From: Seiridium cupressi | Taxonomy: Eukaryota > Ascomycota > Sordariomycetes > Amphisphaeriales > Sporocadaceae | DNA length: 64,000 nucleotides | Direction: 5' to 3' | Assembly: GCA_036674765.1 (NCBI GenBank) | Contig: JARVKI010000098.1 | Span: forward strand, 62,001-126,000 | In this document: in pieces, positions 25,296 through 34,675 of the stretch | Layout: every line of letters starts with the position of its first letter | How positions within the stretch are numbered: position 1 is the stretch's first letter | Position numbers and translations under genes: made by a program | The notes under the pieces: model-generated | Seen by the model: only the letters and a program-made list of their open reading frames with translations | Told to the model about the DNA's origin: nothing | The model's database searches: none

Positions 25296-26627
25296 ATGGT
25301 TCAACGGAGGTGCATCATCTACTTGAACCCGGAGGCCAAGTTCTGCGGAAGATGCAAGAGCGCCTCATACTGCTCGAAAGAATGCGAGAAATCGGATTGG
25401 CCATCTGATCGACTCCTCTGCAGGCACATCATACAGTATGACACCCGACCTGGGGGTGATGTTCAGCTGGCGATCAAGTTTGAGGCCGAGGAAGGGGACC
25501 CCAAGCTTATCAGGGTATCCCACTTAATCATTCCGGTCAAGCCAGGCATGCTGATCTTGTCGCTGAAGAAGTGGGGTGAGCATTTCAGAGACCATCTCAG
25601 GCTGGAGCGTGGGACCGTTGGCGTCGGGGTGAAGTTCATCACATACAATCCAAGAACCGGACTCAGTTTTTCTCGTACATTGGGACTCTGGCGCCGTGAT
25701 AAGTACTTGTCCGACGGCTCAAAGGAATGTTCCAGCTTGATTGAAGCAACGAAAGCTCAGGGCCAACCCGAGAAGCCATCTAGAGGTCCTTTTCTTGCCT
25801 GTGCCTTCGAGAGCCAGACCGGACAATCAGTTGACATCAACTTGGAGGACTTCAGACACCTCATCGATTATTATAATCATTGGGAGAGCGGCAAGTGCAG
25901 CCTGCGCAGAAAGATCTCCATGTTCGCTCTCGAACGCCTTAGTGGTAAGACCATTCCTATCGATGCCACCACCCACCCAAATGACTACGATAATCCTTTC
26001 CTAAACTCCATTCCACTCCCCGGTCTGTACATCCATTCACGAGACCGCATGGTTAAAGACAAATCAATGGCTTTGCGCGCTTTTATGTTTGGAAGAACCC
26101 ATTCCATCTTCCACGGAGGCGGTTCCGTCTCGCCTATCTCGAAACTCGTGGGCATGCCCATCAGAATCATGTACATAAGAAAGCCAGAGTCTGGATCAAT
26201 GAATTACTACGCAACCGCACTTATGATCAACCTCGATTCCACTGATTCCAAGTGGGGCAAAGTCCCGGATACTTGGAAAGAAAACATTGGCGATGTCATC
26301 GCAGTCCGAGACGATGGTATACCGATTCTCGATTACCAATTGGTTGAAATCACCGCTCTATGTGCCTTCGCTCTGGATGAGATTCAACCACGTGTTCAAG
26401 CAGAGTTGAAGAAGGGAACAGAGGAGGCCAAGATGGGACTCATGAAGCACATCTACAGGGAGAATCACCTCAAGTACTTCGCACGATGGGACTTCTATCA
26501 CTTGGATGTCGCAGTGGAAAGTGAGCTGCGGCATGCTAGCCTGAGCAACAGAGATTGTTGGGCAGCCTGCTTGGTCATCTTGAGTCGTGGATCTAGAGTG
26601 AGAGATTTTAGTAGAGTCGCAATATGA
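25296..26627 (+). CDS. MYND zinc-finger-like protein with two metal ligands replaced
   Basis: The ATG at 25296 opens a 443-residue single-exon protein. Residues about 6-43 align with a MYND finger: CIIYLNPEAKFCGRCKSASY, CSKECEKSDWPSDRLLC. MYND normally binds two zinc ions through seven cysteines and one histidine. Here the second cysteine is tyrosine (CIIY instead of CxxC) and the histidine before the last cysteine is aspartate (WPSDR instead of WxxHK). Six of eight ligands remain, so one or both zinc sites should be weakened. The rest (about 400 residues) has no domain I recognise, although its hydrophobic pattern suggests a folded body and it is undamaged by stops. MYND fingers usually bind proline-rich partner peptides. 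A sequence-divergent paralogue of an intact MYND protein is the simplest reading. A 5' exon upstream cannot be excluded. Confidence 0.7.
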   Translation: MVQRRCIIYLNPEAKFCGRCKSASYCSKECEKSDWPSDRLLCRHIIQYDTRPGGDVQLAIKFEAEEGDPKLIRVSHLIIPVKPGMLILSLKKWGEHFRDHLRLERGTVGVGVKFITYNPRTGLSFSRTLGLWRRDKYLSDGSKECSSLIEATKAQGQPEKPSRGPFLACAFESQTGQSVDINLEDFRHLIDYYNHWESGKCSLRRKISMFALERLSGKTIPIDATTHPNDYDNPFLNSIPLPGLYIHSRDRMVKDKSMALRAFMFGRTHSIFHGGGSVSPISKLVGMPIRIMYIRKPESGSMNYYATALMINLDSTDSKWGKVPDTWKENIGDVIAVRDDGIPILDYQLVEITALCAFALDEIQPRVQAELKKGTEEAKMGLMKHIYRENHLKYFARWDFYHLDVAVESELRHASLSNRDCWAACLVILSRGSRVRDFSRVAI

Positions 26628-26691
26628 AGTGAGGAGCGGGGCCATTGTCTCTGTTATCGATTTATGCTTACGGTTTATGGTCGGGGTTGAT

Positions 26692-26999
26692 CTACTCTTC
26701 TTCAAGATTGTGGCAGAGCAGTATAACTAAATCGTCCAACTCAACCATCTTCCTTTCACCTCTCATATTATTAATCCTTTCGTTCGCCTCCCCAAACACA
26801 TGCTAGACCGGAAGAAACTTCTTGTCCTCGTGGTCCTTGTGGCTGATATTGTCAAACGCCTTGCGCATGTTACTGTGGGTCCTCAGCTTCTTAGTCCATT
26901 CCTCGCGCTTCTCGATCCCCGCCTACTCTGAGTTGCCCAGAGCCTTCGAGTCCAAGGATACAGGCCCATACGATGCAACGGCGATGACTAAATCTATCT
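26692..26999 (-). pseudogene. C-terminal exon remnant of an unidentified gene, two TAG stops
   Basis: Behind a good acceptor (TTTCTTAG) the minus strand reads IDLVIAVASYGPVSLDSKAL, then a TAG, AGIEKREEWTKKLRTHSNMR, KAFDNISHKDHEDKKFLPV, a second TAG, and HVFGEANERINNMRGERKMV ending LCHNLEEE and a normal stop. The composition (many K/E/R/D in helical spacing) is clearly protein-like across both stops. Each TAG could derive from CAG by one C-to-T change. I cannot name the family. The upstream exons are not visible. Confidence 0.55.
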
Positions 27000-27280
27000 A
27001 AGAAATTCACTATCCGGCCTGGATAATATGATAGATGCACCGCGGTAAGTAACCCCTTTGTTTACACAGGGGCATCTTGCTAACAAGTCTCTTTTCCGAC
27101 GCTGTTCGGTCGGTCTACGGCCACGCTTATCTGTGCCAGACCTGTATTCCCTCTGGGACATGTGAGAAGTGTTGCAGCCGATTCGAGACATATCATGGCC
27201 ACCTCAAAACGAGGCCGGCGAACTCCATGAATAAAGAGATACACCCTGGGCGTGGTAACAGATATCAGGACCCACCCTAG

Positions 27281-27463
27281 GCTGACGCATCAGGGGAAAG
27301 AACTGGTGATCAGAATGGCCCATCGGGGGCAGATCCTGGCGACATAGTTCATGTCCATCCCAGCGGCAAAGTCGATGTTGAGGCTTCAGATAACGGAGAA
27401 GATGATGGATCGAACCTGGGCGATTGAGACAACCTAGAGAACGATGAAACCGTGCTAGAATAG
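27281..27463 (+). pseudogene. Acidic, hydrophilic coding-like segment, unidentified
   Basis: After a CCTAG acceptor-like site the plus strand reads ADASGERTGDQNGPSGADPG, DIVHVHPSGKVDVEASDNGE and DDGSNLGD, then a TGA, DNLENDETVLE and a TAG. The sequence resembles a disordered acidic tail. Low-complexity composition makes chance more likely than for the neighbouring minus-strand remnant. Confidence 0.25.
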
Positions 27464-28415
27464 TCCTCAAGAGGGGGAAATGCTACGCGGGACTATCGTG
27501 ATGTCTAGCTAACCTCGGTAGCAAATCCAATTCTAATCAGCTAGCAGAAATGTATGATAAATGTCAGAAGATTTATCTGGCATGCGGTCGAATAAGATTG
27601 CTGTATGCCATAATCGTTAGTCCTGCCGGCCCTGAAGCCACAGGTAGTGGTAAAAGTACAAAACAAGATCTCACACTATTTGGAGATCCTTATGGAGCTA
27701 TATAATCAATCACAAGGACGACTATTATATCTCCGAGGCTTAGACACGCATATGCATAGTCGACACTGTGCTTCAAACCACATAATTGTGTCAAGAAAGG
27801 ATAGTGTGTGACGACGCAATTTTATGTTTCCCTATCCGTATAACTCTAGTCGTTCTCGTATAGGACAGACTTTTTATGTCTCGTACGCCTGGATTAAGGA
27901 AAATGGTATGGAGATCAGGCATTTATGGCCGTCGTGAGACCCTGCGCCTGTAGATAGTGCGGAGTGTTCTGGACGGAATTCCGAGACAACAGCATCAAAA
28001 AGTAGTATTTTTCATGAAATATCTGCCGTAAGATATAACAAGTAATTTTGAATGATTTTTTATGACATTTCCCGTCTGGGTCGAGGTGTCTCCAGACAAA
28101 GCATACATACATGTAGTCGAGTATGTGCCACAGGCTGTGGCACTACGCACAGTGCTCTAACGCCATGATGACAAAGACAGTGCGCACGTGGGGCACAGGA
28201 GCGACTCAGATGGCCAATTCACATGGCCTATTTTCTACTGGCCAGCGGCTTAAGTCAACTTGACTTTCAAGCTAAACACAAAACTTCGAAACTAGCAAAA
28301 CCTGCGTAATCAATAATCAAACTTTGATTCTTGATTTGCACAGGGCTGTCTCTATGGTGAAGATACTTGCAAGACGCGCAGAATCAGCTTGTGCAAATCG
28401 ATCAGCGGCCACGTC
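27464..28415. other. Intergenic, partly AT-rich
   Basis: No gene or RNA recognised. The right end should hold the phosphatase promoter. Confidence 0.3.
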
Positions 28416-29987
28416 ATGATGGACCGCCTCAGAGCTTGGGTCACACCCGACTCGTACCAATACAGCGCACTTCCGGACGTCAACGGCCACAATGGACAAG
28501 AGAAAAGCGCATCACTCAGGACAGATCGCAACAGGGTCATCCTGAAGACCATCATAGGCGCATTAGGCTTCGCGGTCGGGCTATACTTTGTGGCGGGCTA
28601 CCTGTGAGTATTGCCGCAGTCAGCGTTCCCTGAATCGATTTCTGACCTCAGCAGGCGCACCCCTTCAAGTGGCTCATGTGATAGCGCAAAGGATGGCTTC
28701 CACTGCAGCACAGACATATCCCAATTCTGGGGACAGTACGCGCCGTACTACTCTGTTCACTCCGACATGCCGCGCTCTGTTCCAAAGGGCTGTGATGTGA
28801 CGTTTGCCCAGATCCTGTCACGGCACGGAGCCAGAGATCCCACTCTGAGCCACACTGTCGCTTATGCAGCGCTCATCGCCAGGATTCATGAGAGCGTGAC
28901 GGAATATGGAAAGCCCTTCAAGTTCATCAAGGGCTACAACTACACTCTTGGGGCAGACCAGCTCTCGGATTTCGGCCGCCAGCAGCTGGCCAACTCTGGT
29001 ATCAAGTTTTACAAGCGATATGGACAACTCACGCGGTCCAAGGCACCATTCGTTAGGTCTGCCGGCCAGTATCGAGTCGTTGAGTCAGCCGACTATTGGA
29101 CGCAAGGGTTTCATCAGGCGCGACTGGAGGACAAGCAGACGAACTCAACAGACCCCTTTCCATACGACATTCTCACCATCCCCGAAGGTCCGCTTTTCAA
29201 CAACACCCTGAGCCATGATGCTTGTACCTTAGCAAACACTGCACCAAACACATGGGTCGGAGCACAAGCCCAGGCAACTTGGCGAGACGTCTTCGCACCC
29301 CCGATTACGGAGAGACTGAACAAGAATCTCCCCGGAGCCAACCTGACCGACAGGGAAACCATTTACTTGATGGATTTATGTCCTTTTGAGACAGTGGCAG
29401 ATCCAAATGGCAAACTGTCACGATTTTGTTCGCTTTTTTCTCATGATGAGTGGCACAGCTACGACTACTACCAGTCGATTGGAAAGTGGTACGGATGGAC
29501 AAATGGGAATCCACTGGGCCCGACCCAAGGTGTCGGATATGTCAATGAGCTGATTGCCAGGTTGACCGGGCAGCCGGTTGAAGATCACACGGATACCAAC
29601 TCAACACTAGACAGCTCTCCCGAGACATTCCCCCTCGATAGAGCATTGTATGCGGACTTCAGTCACGACAACGATATGTCGAGCATATTTGCGGCTTTGG
29701 GCCTCTACAACCTGACGGAGCCCCTCTCCAACATCACCAAAGCCCCACCCAAGGAAACCCACGGCTACTCTGCGAGCTGGGCTGTCCCGTTCGCAGCCAG
29801 GATGTACGTGGAAAAGATGAGCTGCGGAGGAGTAGACGAAGAGCTGGTGCGCATTTTGGTGAACGATAGAGTGATACCCCTACAGAATTGTGATGCAGAC
29901 GGTTTGGGCCGCTGCACGTTGAGCAAGTTTGTGGATAGCCTGAGCTTTGCTAGGGCTGGAGGACATTGGGATCAGTGTTTTGAGTAG
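28416..29987 (+). CDS. Histidine acid phosphatase / phytase-like, membrane-anchored
   Basis: Exons 28416-28603 and 28655-29987 (donor GTGAGT, acceptor CAG) give 506 residues. A short basic cytoplasmic tail is followed by one hydrophobic helix (ILKTIIGALGFAVGLYFVAG, residues about 42-61). The enzyme is therefore a type II membrane protein, not a freely secreted one. The catalytic domain carries the phosphohistidine motif RHGARDPT (residues about 122-129) and the acid/base motif FSHDNDMSSIFAALG near residue 410. It also has paired cysteines and several NxT sequons as in 3-phytases. These enzymes release phosphate from phytate or other phosphomonoesters. The residue after R in RHGAR is usually Y in classic phytases; aspartate here may alter substrate preference. 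The more distal of two adjacent ATGs (28416 and 28419) was taken. Phosphate regulation is likely for the family but no site was identified. Confidence 0.88.
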
Positions 29988-30581
29988 ATTAAGTGCTCTT
30001 CGTATTCATTTAGACCCTCCAGAAATCGAACGTCTTGACAGTTTAATTCCTATCAAATAATGGAAAATGGCATTAAAAAGAAGAAATATTGTATGAGCCC
30101 TGGGGATTCATGTCCACGGACTGTTGCAAGCCTCAAGGTTGACGCACATCAATTGAGACAGTCAGCAGTTCAGCCATTGAAGGAGCGATGAACAGCTTCT
30201 AAAGTTGAGACAAAATGATACGTTAGCGCACAAAGGCTGCGGCAGACGTCACTGGTGGAGCCAGGCCACCCCCAAACTGCCCTGTTCTCAGCGCTCCCCA
30301 GACCCAAAATAGCCTGGCCCCAGAAGCTGATCCCGGCATTCCGGGCGATAATCCAAGGACGAGAACCAAGTGAGCTCCCGTTACACACAACTTGGCAGGT
30401 AGTAAGCAGCCAGCCTGACCTTTTCCGCAATACTGCCCGGGGCCTCATATGCTCGCAGAAAAACCTAACGACAAGCCGTGCTCACACAACCTCCCGACGT
30501 TCGCGAACGTCGCAACCCAATTGCCGATCGTCTCACTGAGAGCATCGCAGCGTCCCGACTTGGACGTCGCACTAAGCCGAC
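29988..30581. other. Intergenic
   Basis: Phosphatase 3' flank and 5' region of the next gene; no independent gene supported. Confidence 0.3.
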
Positions 30582-31494
30582 ATGAACGGCGTCGGCATCT
30601 TCTTCATCGTGCTGATCGTCCTGCTGATCGCAGGAGCTGCTGGCTGGATCGTCTTTACACAGCTTCGCGCAAGAAGACTAGGTGTACGTTATTCTCCCAA
30701 ACCCATGAGCTGCTCCTTCTGAGAGGTGGCCCGTTCGTATTGGCGACACGCTGCGCGCATTTTCGTACAGCCAACAGCCATTGCTTGGGCCACATGTCTA
30801 CCGACTTGGGAGATCTGTCACAGAGTCTGGCCGTGCTGACAAGAACAAACTATAGCTACCTGCTCCATCTCTGTCATCCTACAACCCCTTTAAGCGCTCC
30901 GAAGAGTCGCCCTACGGCCCGCCTACACCAGCGCCCGGCGGCATTCGTGGCTGGTTCAACGACAAATTCAAGAGCCGCAACAAGCGCTCCGCAGCCGGTG
31001 CCTACGAGCAGCCGCTCGCCGGTGGAGGAGGGCGTAGCAACCGCGGTTTTGGGGCCCTCGACCCGGATGAGGCTTGGGATACCCGCGTGGGTACTGAGGC
31101 CGATGCGTATGGAGGCTACTACGAAGAGCAGGAGCTAGGCGACCGACACGGTGGAAACCCGTACGGACACGATGCCTACAGTGGCAGTGGGTATCCCATG
31201 AACCTGGCTGCTACACCCGGACCTGCGCCCGAGGGATACAGCGGACACGATGAAACCAGAGGGCGATCAAGGGATAGAGACGCGCTTGGCGTGCCCGGCT
31301 CAAATGCTGGAGGCGGAAGCCGGACGAGGCACAACCCCTTTGACGATGATGCAGCAGAGCCGAGCAACATAAGCTTGAGGGGCCTAAGCCCAAGGCCGAT
31401 TGATACGAGCGTGGGAGTGAGATCAGGAGGAGATTCCGGACCGCCGAGTGACAGTCCGACGGAGAGGAGGAGTGTCTTCAGGGAGAATGTGTAG
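30582..31494 (+). CDS. Small single-pass membrane protein, proline/glycine-rich tail
   Basis: Exon 30582-30683 and exon 30856-31494 (donor GTACGT, acceptor TATAG, phase 0) give 246 residues. The N-terminus is one long hydrophobic helix (VGIFFIVLIVLLIAGAAGWI) that stops at a basic cluster, TQLRARRLG. After it comes LPAPSLSSYNPF, a PPTPAPGG stretch, GWFNDKFKSRNKR, and a conserved-looking FGALDPDEAWDTRVGTEADA. The remainder is a disordered Gly/Asp/Arg-rich tail with NPFDDD. I recognise this as a conserved Pezizomycotina protein sometimes catalogued as 'acid phosphatase-like', but nothing in it resembles a phosphatase. Its one-helix architecture fits a membrane tether or adaptor. Location could be plasma membrane or ER. 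Function unknown. Confidence 0.75.
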
Positions 31495-32117
31495 GAACGT
31501 AATCAGAAGGGCTGGCAGAGGGTGTGGCACAGACGCCGAAGTACGAAACGCAGTCAAGAACACCATCAGGGGACGAAGAAGGGCGGTTGGTCTGGTCTAT
31601 CCAGGACGTGTATCAACGGCATCATGAAGGGACCAGGGATGTATGAGGAGTTCCCGGCGTTTTGTATCAGGTATCATTTCCGGGACCAAGGTTTAAAAGC
31701 TGTGGTAACTATGGTAAGAGATGCCGCGGTCCCCATTGAATCTATCATCGACTGGGCGTTGGCAATTTCTGCATCTGAGGATCCCACAGGCTGGCTCCAT
31801 TACAGAAGATAGTTGTCTGCTGCTCTTGAGCTGCAGATGTAGTGAGAATACAATGTTTTATCTGATGTTTGCAATATGCAAAACCCAGGTATGGGAAATC
31901 AACAAGTTCGGCGTTATAATAATGGAATTAATTGACAACCAATTAGAGTCGTAATGCCAACCACGATGCAGCATTACATCAATCCCCCACAAACGTCCCA
32001 CTGTTGCCCGCAGGTCTTAGGTGGGCTGTTGTGGACGTCGTCTCTTCAAAGATTCCAGTCAAGGCGGGCGTCAAAGCTTTGCTTCACGATAAACGACACA
32101 GACTACATATTGCAAAA
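31495..32117. other. Intergenic
   Basis: No gene recognised; 3' flank of the membrane protein and promoter of the inositol monophosphatase. Confidence 0.3.
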
Positions 32118-33287
32118 ATGGCAGATCTAGACTTGCAAGAAATCCATGACACCTTGGTGTCGATTGCTTACGATGCCGGGCACAAGATCATCTCTGCGAA
32201 TCCTACCGACATCGATCAGGGCACTAAGCTCAACTGTAAGTCAGGCCCCGGAAACTACCCCGCGATGCCCCTCCATAATCATCTGTCAGCGATGCCCAAT
32301 GTTTCGCGACTACATCCATAGATATCTTCTCTGCTTCACGGCTTTATCTGTTTCTGAACGCGCTTCAACTCGGTGACAATGCGCTTCCTAATCATGCAGA
32401 CATATCGTTGTTCAATCATCACCCCTCCAGCGACCATCCTTGACAATCCAAGATGAACGCCCCTCGACCAAGAGCTGACCCCTTCCGCAGCCGCAGACAT
32501 AGTGACCGAAGCCGACAAAGCAGTCGAAGACCATGTATCATCCACGCTCAGCTCCAAGTACCCCTCTTTCTCCTTTATGGGCGAGGAGACGTACAAGCCG
32601 GGCCAGAAACTCGGCGACGAGCCGACCTTCATCGTAGACCCGATCGACGGCACGACCAACTTCGTGCACGGCTACCCGCAAGCCTGCATCTCGCTCGGCT
32701 TCTCCGTGAAGCGCGTCCCCACCATCGGCGTCGTGTACAACCCGTACCTGGACACGCTCTTCACAGCCATCAGGGGGAAGGGCGCGTACCAGACCGTGGG
32801 CAAGGTCTGGGGGCTCGAGAACGGCAAGGGACGAGTCAGCAAGCTCCCGCTGGCGAAGAACCCGGCGGCGCTGGGCGGGCTCGATACGGCGCTGCTCGCG
32901 GTGGAGTGGGGCAGCAGCCGTGATGATGACAACTACGAGGTCAAGACGGCCGTGTTCAAGAAGCTGTGCCTGGCCAAGTCCAAGGGCGGCGCCATGGTGC
33001 ACTCGCTCCGGTCCGCAGGCAGCGCGGCGCTCAACCTGTGCGCCGTCGCGGCCGGCCAGCTCGATCTGTACTGGGAGGGCGGCTGCTGGGCTTGGGATGT
33101 GTGCGCCGGGTGGACGATACTAAGCGAGGCGGGCGGTCTGATGGCCAGTGGCAACCCGGGCGAGTGGAGTCCGCAGATCGATGGGCGGAAGTACCTCGCT
33201 GTACGAGGTGCGCCAAGTGGGCAGAAAGAGATCGTAAAGGAGCTCTGGGGCGTCATTGGAGATGCGAAGATGGATTATTCCAGCTAA
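32118..33287 (+). CDS. Inositol monophosphatase
   Basis: Exons 32118-32235 and 32491-33287 (donor GTAAGT, acceptor CCGCAG) give 304 residues, the normal family length. The enzyme hydrolyses inositol monophosphates to free inositol, using Mg2+ ions. Motifs in order: DIVTEADKAVED (joined at the intron), FMGEET with the metal-binding glutamate, DPIDGTTNFVHGYPQACISL (metal-binding aspartates and the catalytic threonine), and ACWAWDVCAGWTILSEAGG-type sequence (residues read WAWDVCAGWTILSEAGG). In some fungi a paralogue of this fold (QutG) sits in the quinate cluster; no quinate genes are adjacent here, so the ordinary inositol function is more likely. The second exon is noticeably GC-richer than its surroundings. 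Intron 1 is long (255 bp) for this window, and a small additional exon within it is not ruled out. Confidence 0.9.
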
Positions 33288-34135
33288 GATCTCATAATAG
33301 TCGTGTTCAGCTAGATAGTGCGCCTAGACGAGTCGCTTAGCCATATAGCCTGTAGTTTGAGTGATCATAGATCTACCAGAATGATATATTTCATTCAGCT
33401 TGATAGATATAGCTATGTCTTGATATTGAAAACCCTACACGGGAAAGGACCACATCTGGTCTGCCTGAAACTACCTCAAGCATCTGAGTCTTTATCGCCG
33501 GTAGACATACTTATCCCAATAGCTTAAGCCCGCCAAAAGCGCTCCTTTGATTATGGGCTTATTATTCGCATAGTATCGAGTCGTTCGTCCCTAGGCCTTG
33601 CTCTATGTGTTCGGACGCATAGTTACATGGAACATCCGGACGTTTGCTGTGTCTGAGACACTTTTCAGCAATACCTGGGCAGAACCTCGGTCTTTGCTCT
33701 TTGCCCTTGCCCTTTGAAAATCAAAAACAAGCCATTTACGATTATGTTTACGGCTTGCCTGCAATTCTCAAGTTGGACCACGCGTGCCGTCAAGACTCCC
33801 AAGTAGGAGTCAGGGACATGGGTTACGGATTGGATTATATGTTGTTCTAGAGAAGTTCATTGATATCAGCTGGCGGGCTGCACTCATTGAGATCCCAGCG
33901 ATGGTAGGTGTATCCCTACATGTACGAAACGTGAGGGATCATTGCACACAGCAGAAGCAATTAAAGCACATTGGGATAACGTTGTACCCCGAGATGACTT
34001 TCCCTCGAAACTCATGAGAGTTACCGAAACATCGCTAGAATTGTTCACCCACAAGCTTCCACGGCAATTATTATGATCATACAACAGTCAGTAAGGCTTA
34101 AGATGTCCCAGTTCAGCATTGACTCAGCGTTGTAG
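33288..34135. other. Intergenic
   Basis: No gene, RNA or repeat recognised. Confidence 0.3.
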
Positions 34136-34141
34136 AGACTT

Positions 34142-34675
34142 ATGTGCCTACCTCGAAGCGACTTATGTCCCCCTACCAAGAGGTTGAATGAGCCTTGCTA
34201 CAAAGCTGACCTCGAATTGGAACTAAGAAGTAATCTCGTGGCCCATGTCTTCGGTCACTGGATACGTGTGTTTTCGATATTACCTAAAGCTTGAAAGCCA
34301 GCGTGGAATCGAGACGAAGATTACGAAGCGGCCGAACTTGGCATAAGACTGTCGTGACTTGCGATAACAGCACAGAGGACGCGCCTTAATACCATTGGCA
34401 CGTTGAGTGTTCTTGTAGACGTTTGGCAATACCACTCACGCGATCGAGGCCTGGTGAAGCTCTTCGAGCAGACGAAATAGAAAGACGGAAGCGATCGCAA
34501 AGCTCTGACACGACCGCAAACACTCGAGCATTACCAGACTGCAAATAGCATCAGCCGAAAGATAGAGCAGGCCGATGTACATGCGTGGGCTCGAAGCTTG
34601 GAAGCAAAAACTCTCAGGACAGTTCAGACTCCTGCAGTTCCTCCAAAGCTGGGTTTGGAACTCGTATTAGGCTGA
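34142..34675 (+). pseudogene. Unidentified decayed gene, about 178 codons with three stops
   Basis: One frame stays protein-like from an ATG at 34142 to a stop at 34673, broken only by in-frame TGA, TGA and TAG codons. Readable pieces are NLVAHVFGHWIRVFSILPKA, KPAWNRDEDYEAAELGIRLS, LAITAQRTRLNTIGTLSVLV, DVWQYHSRDRGLVKLFEQTK, TRPQTLEHYQTANSISRKIE and QADVHAWARSLEAKTLRTVQ followed by TPAVPPKLGLELVLG. Random DNA of this composition would show about eight stops. A helical, charged, soluble protein is suggested. I do not recognise the family. A further plus-strand frame downstream (about 34660-34850) is also protein-like and may be the next exon or a frameshifted continuation. Confidence 0.55.

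Noticed and set aside
31522..31812. 96-codon plus-strand frame after the small membrane protein
   Set aside because: Lies in the 3' flank, basic low-complexity start, no family resemblance.
32453..33002. Long frames in other registers over the inositol monophosphatase
   Set aside because: GC-rich third positions open the alternative frames; the monophosphatase motifs fix the true one.
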